Source: JANSYL01 sp963921255
Lineage (GTDB): Bacteria > Pseudomonadota > Alphaproteobacteria > Rhodobacterales > Rhodobacteraceae
Length of the DNA: 64,000 bases
Direction of reading: 5' to 3'
Assembly (NCBI GenBank): GCA_963921255.3
Contig: CAWUEW020000002.1
Location: 620,001 to 684,000, forward strand
The position numbers were made by a program, and so were the translations under genes. Below, in pieces: positions 1 to 7,893 of this stretch. The notes beneath the pieces were generated by a model. That model was given only the letters and a program-made list of their open reading frames with translations. It did no database searches and was not told where the DNA came from. The stretch's first letter is position 1. Each line of letters starts with the position of its first letter.

Positions 1-183
1 CGACGTGGTTCAGGCGACCGATCATGGGACACTCCGGCGGTTGATCATGCGTTGCGGTGACATATGGCGCGCAGACCCGGTCTTGCCAAGCGCCCCTTCG
101 CCGCAGAGCCATTAACCGAAGCGCAACATTGCCGGTGTCTAATGTCCAGTGACGACAGGTGATGGACAACTCGGGGAACAGGT

Positions 184-891
184 ATGGATGACGGGTTCGG
201 AGATCGGGGCTTTCGGCCGACACCCACGTCGGACCGCCCACTTTTGGGCCTCACCATTCTTGTGGTTGAGGACAGCCGCTACAGTTCCGAGGCGATGCGC
301 CTGATGTGCTTGCGCTCCGGGGCGCGGATCAGACGCGCCGACAGTGTGTCTGCCGCCCGTCGGCATCTCAATGTTTACCGCCCCTCGGCCGGCATTGTGG
401 ATCTTGGATTACCGGACGGTGACGGTCTGTCCGTCATCCGTCGGATGCGCGGGATGACACCCCCCGTCCCAATTGTTCTGGGCACCTCCGGCACCGATGC
501 AGATGATGCCAAACCGACCTGTCTGGCGGCGGGGGCCCACGGGTTTCTGGAAAAGCCCGTGCGCGGTATCGACCTGTTTCAGAACGAGATTTTGGCCCAT
601 TTGCCGCCCGATCTGCGCCCGAGAGACACCGCCATCCCCCCGGACAGGGCGGTCGCGCCCGACCCGCTGACATTGAGAGAGGATTTGACCCACGCGATGG
701 ACCTTCTGGCACTGGATCGCCCGCCGATTGGGTATCTCCAGCGGTTTCTGATCGGCCTCGCCCGCAGTGTCGGTGACGATGGTCTGTTGTACCTGGCACG
801 CGGGATGGGTGTGGATTTACCGGGACGCCAACGGGCGGACCTACGTCAATCGCTCTCGACACGCATTCAAAGCATTCCCGATGCCGTTTGA
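184..891 (+). CDS. Response regulator with N-terminal receiver domain
   Basis: A 235-residue protein with a CheY-like receiver at about residues 22-140. The acidic pair E29/D30 (VVED), the phospho-acceptor D73 in IVDLGLPDGDG, the switch-region serine near 102 (LGTSG) and K124 in FLEKP are all present, so the domain should accept a phosphate. Residues about 150-235 carry no recognised DNA-binding or enzymatic output domain and look helical; the output is unknown. The ATG at 184 is preceded by a purine-rich stretch (GGGGAACAGG). No histidine kinase is visible nearby; the neighbour downstream is convergent. Function as a phosphorelay receiver is firm by motif; partner and regulon are unknown. 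Confidence 0.85.
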   Translation: MDDGFGDRGFRPTPTSDRPLLGLTILVVEDSRYSSEAMRLMCLRSGARIRRADSVSAARRHLNVYRPSAGIVDLGLPDGDGLSVIRRMRGMTPPVPIVLGTSGTDADDAKPTCLAAGAHGFLEKPVRGIDLFQNEILAHLPPDLRPRDTAIPPDRAVAPDPLTLREDLTHAMDLLALDRPPIGYLQRFLIGLARSVGDDGLLYLARGMGVDLPGRQRADLRQSLSTRIQSIPDAV

Positions 892-915
892 GCCTTGGGC
901 CAGAGCCAAGTCGGC

Positions 916-1644
916 TTAGCCGAGCGCAGGGTCGCGTGCATAGAGAAGCGGCGCCGTGAGGTCTGACAACCGTTGCTTCTGGCGCCCCGACGCGTCGAAG
1001 TTCTGCGGGGCGAGCCACGTGTCGAAAGCCGCCTTCAAAGCAGGCCATTCAGAGTCGATCGCCGCAAACCACGCGGTATCACGGTTGCGGCCCTTGATGA
1101 CGGCGGCTTGCCGAAACACGCCTTCATAGGACAGGCCCAGACGCGCCGCTGCGCGGCGGGACGCGAGGTTCAGGGCGTTGCACTTCCATTCATATCGCCG
1201 GTACCCGGCGTCAAACGCCCACCCCATCATCAGGGCCATGGCCTCTGTCGCGGCCCGCGTGCCTTGCATGCGGGGCGAAAAATTCAGATGTCCAACCTCG
1301 ATGCTTCCCGCGTCCGGCGCGATCCGAAGATAGCTGCCCATTCCGACTGTGCGCCCCTCGGGCGTGCAGAAGGCGAAAAAGACAGGATCCGAGCCGCTTT
1401 CCAGTGTGCGCAACCACGCCGAAAAGGTGTCGAAATCGGCATAGGGCCCGTAGGGCAGGTAATCCCAAACCTGATCCTGCCCGGCATATGCATCGAATAG
1501 GTCAGAGGCATGCACGTCGGCAAGCAGCGGTTCAATGCGAACAGAGGTGCCGTGCAAGTTCAGGCCATCGGGTCGCACCGGGGGCCGGAATCCGGCGACT
1601 TCGCGACCCAAGTCAACAGTCTTTGTTTCAGAGTCTGTTGTCAT
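916..1644 (-). CDS. GNAT family N-acetyltransferase (RimJ/RimL type)
   Basis: A 242-residue protein resembling the RimJ/RimL group of GNAT acetyltransferases, which transfer acetyl from acetyl-CoA to amino groups of proteins or small molecules. The GNAT core runs from about residue 30 to 200. It contains a VGMGSYLRI strand, an IEVGHLNFSP strand and the conserved NLASRRAAARLGLSYEG segment (residues about 165-185), typical of the CoA-binding and product-release part of this group. The C-terminal 40 residues are an extra tail. It is convergent with the response regulator and lies downstream of aspS on the same strand, 82 bp apart, so cotranscription is possible. Substrate unknown. Confidence 0.85.
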   Translation of the reverse strand: MTTDSETKTVDLGREVAGFRPPVRPDGLNLHGTSVRIEPLLADVHASDLFDAYAGQDQVWDYLPYGPYADFDTFSAWLRTLESGSDPVFFAFCTPEGRTVGMGSYLRIAPDAGSIEVGHLNFSPRMQGTRAATEAMALMMGWAFDAGYRRYEWKCNALNLASRRAAARLGLSYEGVFRQAAVIKGRNRDTAWFAAIDSEWPALKAAFDTWLAPQNFDASGRQKQRLSDLTAPLLYARDPALG

Positions 1645-1726
1645 TTTTAGATCTCACAGCTCCAATTTATCGCCCAATCTTACAATAAGCTTCCACTTTT
1701 TCTGCGTGCTGTGGATAATTTGGGGA

Positions 1727-3508
1727 TCAATCTTGCGGGATGACACGCAGCCCCAGTTCCATCAGCTGGTCGCTGGTGGGATCGGACGGGGCGGCCATCA
1801 TGAGGTCCTCGGCGCGCTGGTTCATCGGGAACAGGATGACCTCCCGAATGTTGGCCGTGTCGGCCAGGATCATTACGATCCGGTCGATGCCGGCCGCACA
1901 GCCACCGTGGGGCGGCGCGCCATACTGGAATGCGTTGACCATCCCGCCGAACCGCTTGCGCACCTCGTCTTCGCCGTAGCCGGCCAGCTCAAATGCTTTG
2001 AACATGATCTCCGGCTTGTGGTTCCGGATGGCGCCCGAAACGATCTCGTACCCATTGCAAGCGAGGTCGTATTGATATCCCAGAATACCAAGCGGATCGC
2101 CCGCCAGCGCGTCCAGGCCGCCTTGCGGCATGGAGAACGGGTTGTGCGAGAAATCGACCTTGCCCGTTTCCTCATCCGCTTCGTACATCGGGAAATCGAC
2201 GATCCAGGCGAAGGCGAACCGGGTTTCGTCCACCAATCCCAGTTGCGCGCCGATCTCGACGCGCGCGCGGCCGGCGATCGCTTCAAAGGCGGACGGTTTC
2301 CCGGCCAGGAAGAAGGCGGCGTCCCCTGCGCCGAGCCCCAGTTGCTGGCGGATCGCTTCCGTGCGCTCCGGGCCGATGTTCTTGGCCAGCGGGCCCGCGG
2401 GTTCCATCTCACCCTGATCGTTTTCACGCCAGAAGATGTATCCCATGCCCGGCAAGCCCTCTTTCTGGGCCCAGGAATTCATTCGGTCGCAGAACTTGCG
2501 ACTGCCGCCGGTCGGTGCCGGGATCGCGCGCACTTCGGTACCGTCCTGCTCGAGGATCTTGGCAAAAATCGCAAATCCGCCGCCGGCAAAATGCTCGGAC
2601 ACGCGCTGCATCTTGATGGGATTGCGCAAGTCCGGCTTGTCGGTGCCATACCACAGCGCGGAATCCTTGTAGGAAATGCGCGGCCAATCCTGATCGACCG
2701 TTTTGTCGCCGCCGAACTCCTCGAACAGGCCTTTCAGCACCGGCTCAACCGTCTGGAACACGTCTTCCTGCTCGACAAAGCTCATCTCCATGTCGAGCTG
2801 GTAAAAATCGGTGGGCGAGCGGTCGGCCCGCGGGTCTTCATCGCGGAAACAGGGCGCAATTTGGAAGTATTTGTCGAAGCCCGACACCATGAGCAGCTGC
2901 TTGAACTGCTGCGGCGCCTGGGGCAGCGCGTAAAATTTCCCGGGGTGCAACCGCGACGGCACAAGGAAGTCACGCGCGCCTTCCGGCGACGAGGCCGTGA
3001 TGATCGGCGTCTGGTATTCCCGGAAATCAATGTCCCACATCCGGCGACGGATCGAGGCCACGACATCCGAGCGCAGTTTCATACTGTCCTGCATCTTGTC
3101 GCGGCGCAGATCGAGGTAGCGATAAGTCAGGCGCGTTTCCTCGGGATAGTCCTGATCGCCGAAGACCTGCAGCGGCAGGTCGCCCGAAACGCCGCCGAGG
3201 ATTTCCATATCCCGGATGAACACCTCGACCTCACCGGTCGGCAACTTCGGGTTCACAAGCTCGGGGTCGCGGGCCTTCACGGTGCCGTCGATGCGAATAC
3301 AGTATTCGCTGCGCAGCTTCTCGACTTCGGCAAACACGGGGCTGTCCGGGTCACACAGAACCTGGGTGATCCCGTAGTGGTCGCGCAGGTCGATGAAGAT
3401 CACGCCGCCGTGGTCCCGACGGCGATGCACCCAACCCGACAAGCGAACGGTATCGCCCACGTTGGCGGCGGTCAGAGCGGCACAGGTATGGCTGCGAAAT
3501 GCGTGCAT
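1727..3508 (-). CDS. aspS: Aspartyl-tRNA synthetase
   Basis: Charges tRNA-Asp (and, in many alphaproteobacteria, also tRNA-Asn as a non-discriminating enzyme) with aspartate in the cytoplasm. The 593-residue protein has the N-terminal OB-fold anticodon-binding domain (VRLSGWVHRRRDHGG near residue 20), the class II catalytic core with the motif 2 region FRDEDPRADRSPTDFYQLD, the GAD insertion in the middle, and the motif 3 region GGCAAGIDRIVMIL near the C-terminus. The start chosen is the ATG at 3508 (MHAFRSHTC), preceded by AAAGGA at a good distance; longer readings of the frame upstream have no family similarity. The length matches bacterial AspRS. Non-discriminating behaviour is inferred from lineage, not shown here. 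Confidence 0.97.
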   Translation of the reverse strand: MHAFRSHTCAALTAANVGDTVRLSGWVHRRRDHGGVIFIDLRDHYGITQVLCDPDSPVFAEVEKLRSEYCIRIDGTVKARDPELVNPKLPTGEVEVFIRDMEILGGVSGDLPLQVFGDQDYPEETRLTYRYLDLRRDKMQDSMKLRSDVVASIRRRMWDIDFREYQTPIITASSPEGARDFLVPSRLHPGKFYALPQAPQQFKQLLMVSGFDKYFQIAPCFRDEDPRADRSPTDFYQLDMEMSFVEQEDVFQTVEPVLKGLFEEFGGDKTVDQDWPRISYKDSALWYGTDKPDLRNPIKMQRVSEHFAGGGFAIFAKILEQDGTEVRAIPAPTGGSRKFCDRMNSWAQKEGLPGMGYIFWRENDQGEMEPAGPLAKNIGPERTEAIRQQLGLGAGDAAFFLAGKPSAFEAIAGRARVEIGAQLGLVDETRFAFAWIVDFPMYEADEETGKVDFSHNPFSMPQGGLDALAGDPLGILGYQYDLACNGYEIVSGAIRNHKPEIMFKAFELAGYGEDEVRKRFGGMVNAFQYGAPPHGGCAAGIDRIVMILADTANIREVILFPMNQRAEDLMMAAPSDPTSDQLMELGLRVIPQD

Positions 3509-3617
3509 CGGTTGGTCCTTTGGGCGGAAATACAGCGTCGGTGCGATACACATTGCGCGCCCGGTGAAGTCAACCCTTACAGGCCAAATGCGGCGCGCCG
3601 TGGCGAGATTGACGCCC

Positions 3618-4442
3618 TCAGCAGGCCAGCGCGGCGGACAAGGCGCCCGGCTGCCATGGGCCAAGGTCTCGATGGGACAGCCCCACATCCGGCCTCAGAC
3701 GCGTGGCAATCACCCGCGACCACGCGGCATCGGCCGTGATCAACTCGGGTCCATTGGCACAGTCACGCACACCGCCCGGGATGGTCGGATCGCCGATACG
3801 GTGGTTGGTCAACCCGGGCGCTGTCGCGATTTCAGTCAGGTCGCCGGCGTCAAAACGCCAGACGCGCAGGGTGCGCGCCAGATGGGGGCGATCGATATAG
3901 GCAATCTCGATCCGGCCATCCCCGTCCAGGTCTGCCGCTCCGATCGGGGCCAGCCAGCGGTTGCTGCTTCCGATGAACGGGGTTTCGGCGACCTGGACCA
4001 GCCGCGCTGAGGTTGCGTCCGGCGCATAGATGGCCAGTTGGGCGCCAAGACGTTGATGCGACTGCACAACGACGATTTCCGGGCTGTCATCCCCATCGAG
4101 GTCGACCAACCGTGGGGCCGTGTCCTCGAAGACAAGCTCACCGGGCAAAACGACAGAATGCGTGCGGCAGCCGCCACGCCCATAGTGCAGCTCGGTCGCC
4201 TCGATCGCATCCCCCAGGACGCCGTGCGCATAGCGCCGGGTCGGGCCATCATACCAGGCGAGGCGGTCGCCATCACCGACCCAGGGCGCCCCGACACCTT
4301 CGGGCATCGCCGTCGCGGTCACAGGCGCATCGCACGCCCAAAGCGTCCCTGCCCCGGCCAGCCACAGGCCCATCGCCAGACCCGCGCCGCGGGCGACACG
4401 GAGCCCGTCGCGCAGCACCCGACGCGGCGCCCCCGTCTGCAC
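3618..4442 (-). CDS. Exported FG-GAP/VCBS-repeat protein
   Basis: About 274 residues if translation begins at the GTG at 4442, three bases after the ferredoxin stop; an ATG at 4373 is an alternative. The N-terminus has a basic stretch followed by a hydrophobic core (LAMGLWLAGAGTLWAC), read as a signal peptide. The mature part has calcium-binding-like loops DLDGDDSPEIV and DLDGDGRIEIAYI, the hallmark of FG-GAP/VCBS beta-propeller repeats. Such proteins are usually periplasmic or surface-exposed binding modules. It is closely spaced behind the ferredoxin gene and may be translated from the same mRNA. No catalytic motif was seen, so the function is unknown. Confidence 0.75.
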   Translation of the reverse strand: MQTGAPRRVLRDGLRVARGAGLAMGLWLAGAGTLWACDAPVTATAMPEGVGAPWVGDGDRLAWYDGPTRRYAHGVLGDAIEATELHYGRGGCRTHSVVLPGELVFEDTAPRLVDLDGDDSPEIVVVQSHQRLGAQLAIYAPDATSARLVQVAETPFIGSSNRWLAPIGAADLDGDGRIEIAYIDRPHLARTLRVWRFDAGDLTEIATAPGLTNHRIGDPTIPGGVRDCANGPELITADAAWSRVIATRLRPDVGLSHRDLGPWQPGALSAALAC

Positions 4443-4444
4443 GT

Positions 4445-4768
4445 TCAGATTTGCTTCTCGGGCATCTGCACGACCAAACCGTCCAGATCGTCCGTGACCT
4501 TCAATTGGCAGGTCAGGCGGGATCGGGTTGTGTCCGGCTCGTAGGCAAACTCGAGCATGTCTTCTTCCATCGGGTCGATCTCGGGGAGTTTCGAAACCCA
4601 GTCGGGATGCACATAGACATGGCAGGTCGAGCAGGCGCAGGCGCCGCCGCAATCGGCCTCGATGTCGGGAATGTTGTTGTCTCGTGCGCCTTCCATAACG
4701 GTCAGGCCATTGGCCACGTCCACCACATGCTCGGTGCCGTTATGTTCAATATAGGTGATTTTCGCCAT
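4445..4768 (-). CDS. fdxE: [2Fe-2S] ferredoxin, FdVI/adrenodoxin type
   Basis: A 107-residue electron carrier of the adrenodoxin/putidaredoxin class. The cluster ligands are C40, C46, C49 (DCGGACACSTCH) and C87 (SRLTCQLK). The C-terminal DGLVVQMPEKQI closely resembles Rhodobacter capsulatus ferredoxin VI (FdxE), from memory. Proteins of this type pass electrons to cytochrome P450s, to monooxygenases or to iron-sulfur assembly; the partner is not encoded beside it. The gene is followed three bases later by the FG-GAP protein gene. The start ATG at 4768 gives the expected family length. Confidence 0.93.
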   Translation of the reverse strand: MAKITYIEHNGTEHVVDVANGLTVMEGARDNNIPDIEADCGGACACSTCHVYVHPDWVSKLPEIDPMEEDMLEFAYEPDTTRSRLTCQLKVTDDLDGLVVQMPEKQI

Positions 4769-4836
4769 CTGATCCCCGCGGAAAGACTGTCATCTGGACG
4801 TAGGTAATACGGCAGGCACCGGCTTTCCAGCAGCAA

Positions 4837-4866
4837 TTGCAGGGCTTGTTTTCAAAGTTATATGTT
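4837..4866 (+). promoter_or_regulatory. Candidate promoter under LexA control
   Basis: TTGCAG at 4837-4842 and TATGTT at 4861-4866 are separated by 18 bases and could act as -35 and -10 elements. The -10 overlaps the LexA box that follows, as expected for an SOS-repressed promoter. The predicted transcript would start only a few bases before the ATG at 4881. Weak hexamers, so moderate confidence. Confidence 0.45.
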
Positions 4867-4878
4867 CTATTTTTGTTC
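4864..4878 (+). promoter_or_regulatory. LexA (SOS) box, GTTC-N7-GTTC
   Basis: The direct repeat GTTC-TATTTTT-GTTC matches the alphaproteobacterial LexA operator consensus GTTC-N7-GTTC exactly. It lies two bases before the ATG of the DnaE2-like ORF. In this class DnaE2/ImuC is a known SOS gene product, so the operator and the ORF fit each other. Confidence 0.75.
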
Positions 4879-4880
4879 TT

Positions 4881-5261
4881 ATGGAGCCGCACACCCGTCC
4901 CCTCGATTGGCCCAGACCGCCAAGCTGCTTGCCCCATCACCTGCTGCACCTGCCCCCGGAAGGGGCGCGGATCACGGTGGCAGGGTTGGTTTTGGTCCGT
5001 CAGCGCCCCGGAACGGCCAAGGGCGTGATTTTCATCACGCTCGAGGATGAGTTCGGCATTTGCAATGTGATCGTTTGGCAGAAGATTTATCAAACCTTCC
5101 GCCGCGCCGTGATTTCCGGGCGTCTTCTGCGGGTCACGGGCCGGTTGCAACGGCAATCCGGCGTCACCCATGTGGTGGCCGAACAGGTCGAGGATATCTC
5201 GCCGATGCTGGACAGTCTTGTGGCCTTGCACGAACCCACACGCGCCGCGGATCAGCCCTGA
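4881..5261 (+). CDS. DnaE2/ImuC C-terminal OB-fold remnant behind an SOS box
   Basis: A 126-residue ORF. Residues about 28-112 resemble the C-terminal OB-fold of error-prone DNA polymerase DnaE2 (ImuC): ITVAGLVLVRQRPGTAKG, then FITLEDEFGICNVIVW, then LLRVTGRLQRQSGVTHVVAE. The full protein is over 1000 residues; the polymerase, PHP and helix-hairpin-helix parts are absent here and no imuA/imuB lies beside it. The first about 25 residues (proline/histidine-rich) do not look like DnaE2. The frame is open upstream to 4773 but has no earlier ATG. A downstream GTG (ITVAG) preceded by GGAAGGGG is an alternative start. Either a deletion scar of an imuA-imuB-dnaE2 cassette or a repurposed single-domain SOS protein. 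Confidence 0.65.
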   Translation: MEPHTRPLDWPRPPSCLPHHLLHLPPEGARITVAGLVLVRQRPGTAKGVIFITLEDEFGICNVIVWQKIYQTFRRAVISGRLLRVTGRLQRQSGVTHVVAEQVEDISPMLDSLVALHEPTRAADQP

Positions 5262-5338
5262 CACCCCTCTGCGCTTTCCCGGACAGGCAAAACAGGTTAC
5301 TCTGTCTCAAACAAAACACCGCAGGTCGAGCAGACATC

Positions 5339-5899
5339 ATGCGATCCATCCTTGCCGCAGCCGGGCTTTTCGCCCTTGGCGCCTGCACATCCGTAGGCGG
5401 CGATGATGTATTCAGTGCCGCCATCAATCCGTTCTCGGTCGACGTCGAGGTCAGCCGCGGTGTGGGGCCGCCGAACGCCGACCCCAATGCCTGCTACGGG
5501 CGCGAAGTCACCCCGGCCGTGATCGAAACCGTCACCGAGCAGATCATGCTGCAGCCACCGCAAATCGCAAGCGACGGGCGTGTCCTGGAGCCCGGCGTCT
5601 ACGTGACCGAGACCCAACAGAGGATCGTCGAAGAGCGGCGTGAATTGTGGTTTGAAACGCCCTGCCAGGCGGACCGCGATCCCGTTTTCATCGCTTCACT
5701 TCAACGGGCCTTGGCCGCCCGCGGGCTGTATCGCGGCATGCCAAGTGGCGCGATGGACCGGCGCACACAGCGCGCCATTCGCAACTACCAGGCCCCGCAG
5801 GGTCTGGACAGCAACATCCTGTCCCTGGCTGCCGCGCGCCAATTGGGCTTGGCGATCTGGGATCCAGAGCTGGCCGCGGGCACCGCCACTGGCGGGTGA
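5339..5899 (+). CDS. Peptidoglycan-binding-domain lipoprotein
   Basis: 186 residues starting at the ATG at 5339. The N-terminus MRSILAAAGLFALGAC is a lipoprotein signal with the lipobox LGAC, so the mature protein should be lipidated at Cys16 and tethered in the envelope. Residues about 120-175 (FIASLQRALAARGLYRG, then GAMDRRTQRAIRNYQ) form a PG_binding_1 repeat, a three-helix module that binds peptidoglycan. The middle portion with VIETVTEQIMLQPP is seen in related alphaproteobacterial lipoproteins of unknown role. It stands alone between the SOS ORF and the convergent Do protease gene, sharing the terminator region at 5912-5944. Catalytic function not evident. Confidence 0.8.
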   Translation: MRSILAAAGLFALGACTSVGGDDVFSAAINPFSVDVEVSRGVGPPNADPNACYGREVTPAVIETVTEQIMLQPPQIASDGRVLEPGVYVTETQQRIVEERRELWFETPCQADRDPVFIASLQRALAARGLYRGMPSGAMDRRTQRAIRNYQAPQGLDSNILSLAAARQLGLAIWDPELAAGTATGG

Positions 5900-5911
5900 C
5901 CGGCGGCCACG

Positions 5912-5944
5912 AAAAAACCCGGCACCTCAAGAAGATGCCGGGTT
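5912..5944 (-). terminator. Rho-independent terminator of the Do protease gene
   Basis: AACCCGGCA (5916-5924) pairs with TGCCGGGTT (5936-5944), a 9-bp stem with an 11-base loop. Read on the minus strand it is followed by six T residues (5917-5912). It lies 23 bases past the stop of the gene ending at 5967. It may also block read-through from the lipoprotein gene on the plus strand. Confidence 0.85.
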
Positions 5945-5966
5945 CGATCAGGTCAACTTCGACCGG

Positions 5967-7484
5967 TCAATCCACGAGGCTCAGCGCCACGAACCTCGGG
6001 TTGCCGCCCCGGCGGATCAGCATAAGGACGCTTTGCTGACCGGCCTCCTGTGCGGCCTCGATCCGCTCCTGGAAGGCGGCCAGATCCGGGACAGGCTGCT
6101 GCGCGACCTCCGCGATCACGTCGCCCGGCTGAAGGCCTTTGGTGGCCGCATCGCTGGCCGGATCCAACGCCTCAATCACCAAGCCACCCGTGACGTTTTG
6201 GGCATTCAGTTGCTGCCGCAGCTCATCGGTCAGGGGTGCCAGTGTCATGCCAAGCACCTCGCTCGAAGGCTGCGGGATCGGCGCCCCGTCAGGTGCGACC
6301 GGCTGCAGGCCCTCTGCCGTCTCGCGGCGACCGAGGGTGACGCGCAAGGTTTGCGTTTCACCATCGCGGAACACCAGCACGCGGACCGTTTCGCCGACAC
6401 TGCTTTCGCCAACGATGCGCACCAATTCACGCGTGTCGTCCACGTCCTCGCCGGCAAAGCTCAGGATGACGTCCCCGACTTCGGTGCCGCCTTCTTGCGC
6501 CGGCCCCGGTGGCACATCCGTAACGATCGCGCCGCGGGCTTCTTTGAGGCCCAAGGCCTCAGCCGTGTCTGGGTTCACATCCTGGATGCGCACACCAAGC
6601 CACCCGCGGCGGGTTTCGCCGAATTCCTGCAACTGATCGACGACATTCGTCACGACTTCGGACGACATGGCAAACCCGATGCCGATGGACTCACCCGTCG
6701 GAGACAGAATGGCCGTGTTCACGCCGATCACTTCGCCGCTGAGATTGAAAAGCGGCCCGCCCGAGTTGCCGCGGTTGATGGCCGCGTCCGTCTGGATGTA
6801 ATCGTCATAGGTTCCGCTAAGCGCGCGGCCCTGGGCTGACACGACGCCGACGGAAACGGAAAAGCCCTGGCCCAGGGGGTTGCCCATGGCCATGACCCAA
6901 TCACCGACCCGCATGTCTTCGCTGTCACCAAAGGGGACAAACTCAAGCGCGTCGTCCGCTTCGACCTTCAGAAGTGCGATATCAGTGTTCGGGTCCGTTC
7001 CGACGATCTCGGCTTCCAGTTCAAAGCCTTCGCGGAATTCGATGATGATTTCGTCCGCGCCCTCAATGACGTGGTTGTTGGTCACGATGTACCCGTCTTC
7101 GGAAATCACGAAGCCCGAACCAAGCGCCTGGCTGCGCCGCGGACCGCGTTCGGGGTTCTGGCGTTCGAGGAAATCATCGAAGAAATCTTCAAGGGGCGAG
7201 CCTTCCGGCACAACGGGCTGCGGGCCTTGGCGTCCGGCCACGATGGCGGAGGTCGTGATATTGACGACCGAGTCGCCCACCTGGTCCACGAGGTCCGCGA
7301 AGGTGGCCGGAGGCGCAGATTGCGCGCGCGCCTGGGCAGTTGTCATCACCATGGCCAGCGCCGCCATGATCAAAATCATAAGCGCCGTCGCCCCACGATA
7401 GAGCGCGCGGCCGCCAGCTTGGTCCACGCTCAGCACCTGAACGCGGCTGGTTGCACCGAATGTATGGGCCCGTTGGGTTTTCAC
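5967..7484 (-). CDS. htrA: Do family periplasmic serine protease (DegP/DegQ/MucD-like)
   Basis: Envelope quality-control protease/chaperone. Start chosen at the GTG at 7484 because AGGAGGT lies six bases upstream; the product is 505 residues. An N-terminal transmembrane/signal segment (about residues 33-50) ends in AQARAQ. The trypsin-like domain has the triad H138 (TNNHVIEGA), D168 (DPNTDIALLKV) and S241 (NRGNSGGPLF). Two PDZ domains follow (about 285-375 and 400-495). Directly downstream of hflK-hflC-DUF2065 on the same strand, an arrangement common in alphaproteobacteria and consistent with shared membrane-protein quality control. A 196-bp gap from the DUF2065 gene leaves room for its own promoter. 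Confidence 0.95.
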   Translation of the reverse strand: MKTQRAHTFGATSRVQVLSVDQAGGRALYRGATALMILIMAALAMVMTTAQARAQSAPPATFADLVDQVGDSVVNITTSAIVAGRQGPQPVVPEGSPLEDFFDDFLERQNPERGPRRSQALGSGFVISEDGYIVTNNHVIEGADEIIIEFREGFELEAEIVGTDPNTDIALLKVEADDALEFVPFGDSEDMRVGDWVMAMGNPLGQGFSVSVGVVSAQGRALSGTYDDYIQTDAAINRGNSGGPLFNLSGEVIGVNTAILSPTGESIGIGFAMSSEVVTNVVDQLQEFGETRRGWLGVRIQDVNPDTAEALGLKEARGAIVTDVPPGPAQEGGTEVGDVILSFAGEDVDDTRELVRIVGESSVGETVRVLVFRDGETQTLRVTLGRRETAEGLQPVAPDGAPIPQPSSEVLGMTLAPLTDELRQQLNAQNVTGGLVIEALDPASDAATKGLQPGDVIAEVAQQPVPDLAAFQERIEAAQEAGQQSVLMLIRRGGNPRFVALSLVD

Positions 7485-7680
7485 GGAAGCACCTCCTATC
7501 AAGCCAATGTCGCGGAACTGCACGGTTCCGTCTTATCTTCAAAGATATTTGGGCGAAGTGCCGATCAATCAAGTTTTCCGCCCGCCTGAGCACCTCCGCA
7601 CCCGTCACAACACTGTGAGACGCGCACCAGGCTTCGTCCAGCCGATCCTGTCACGACCGGCGGAAATCCCGCAATTCCGC

Positions 7681-7887
7681 CTAGAAGGCCGGTGTCATAC
7701 TAGCAGCCCAAGACACCAGCACCGCCCCCAGGACCAGTGCGGCCAGTCCGATCAAGCGCCGGGTCTCGACAGGGATCTGGGACAAGACGCGCAACAGATC
7801 TTCCAAACGCGAAGGGGCCAGCGCGAACACCAGCCCCTCGAAGACGAGGACCATTCCGATCCCCAATACCAGAACAGTCCAGCCCAT
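7681..7887 (-). CDS. DUF2065 small membrane protein
   Basis: 68 residues with two hydrophobic helices, residues about 3-25 (MGWTVLVLGIGMVLVFEGLV) and 45-62, joined by a short polar loop (PSRLEDLLRVLSQIPVETRR). Size, topology and position immediately after hflC (six bases) match the DUF2065/YjeT family that travels with hflKC. Function unknown; association with the HflKC-FtsH membrane complex is inferred from conserved gene order only. Confidence 0.88.
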   Translation of the reverse strand: MGWTVLVLGIGMVLVFEGLVFALAPSRLEDLLRVLSQIPVETRRLIGLAALVLGAVLVSWAASMTPAF

Positions 7888-7893
7888 CAGGCG

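Noticed and set aside
1..183. A plus-strand reading (about 2-115) could be the tail of a gene from left of the window.
   Set aside because: It has only about 37 codons and no recognisable similarity; upstream sequence is not available.
1535..3739. A 734-codon plus-strand open frame opposite aspS.
   Set aside because: Antisense shadow of a GC-rich gene; aspS has all synthetase motifs on the minus strand.
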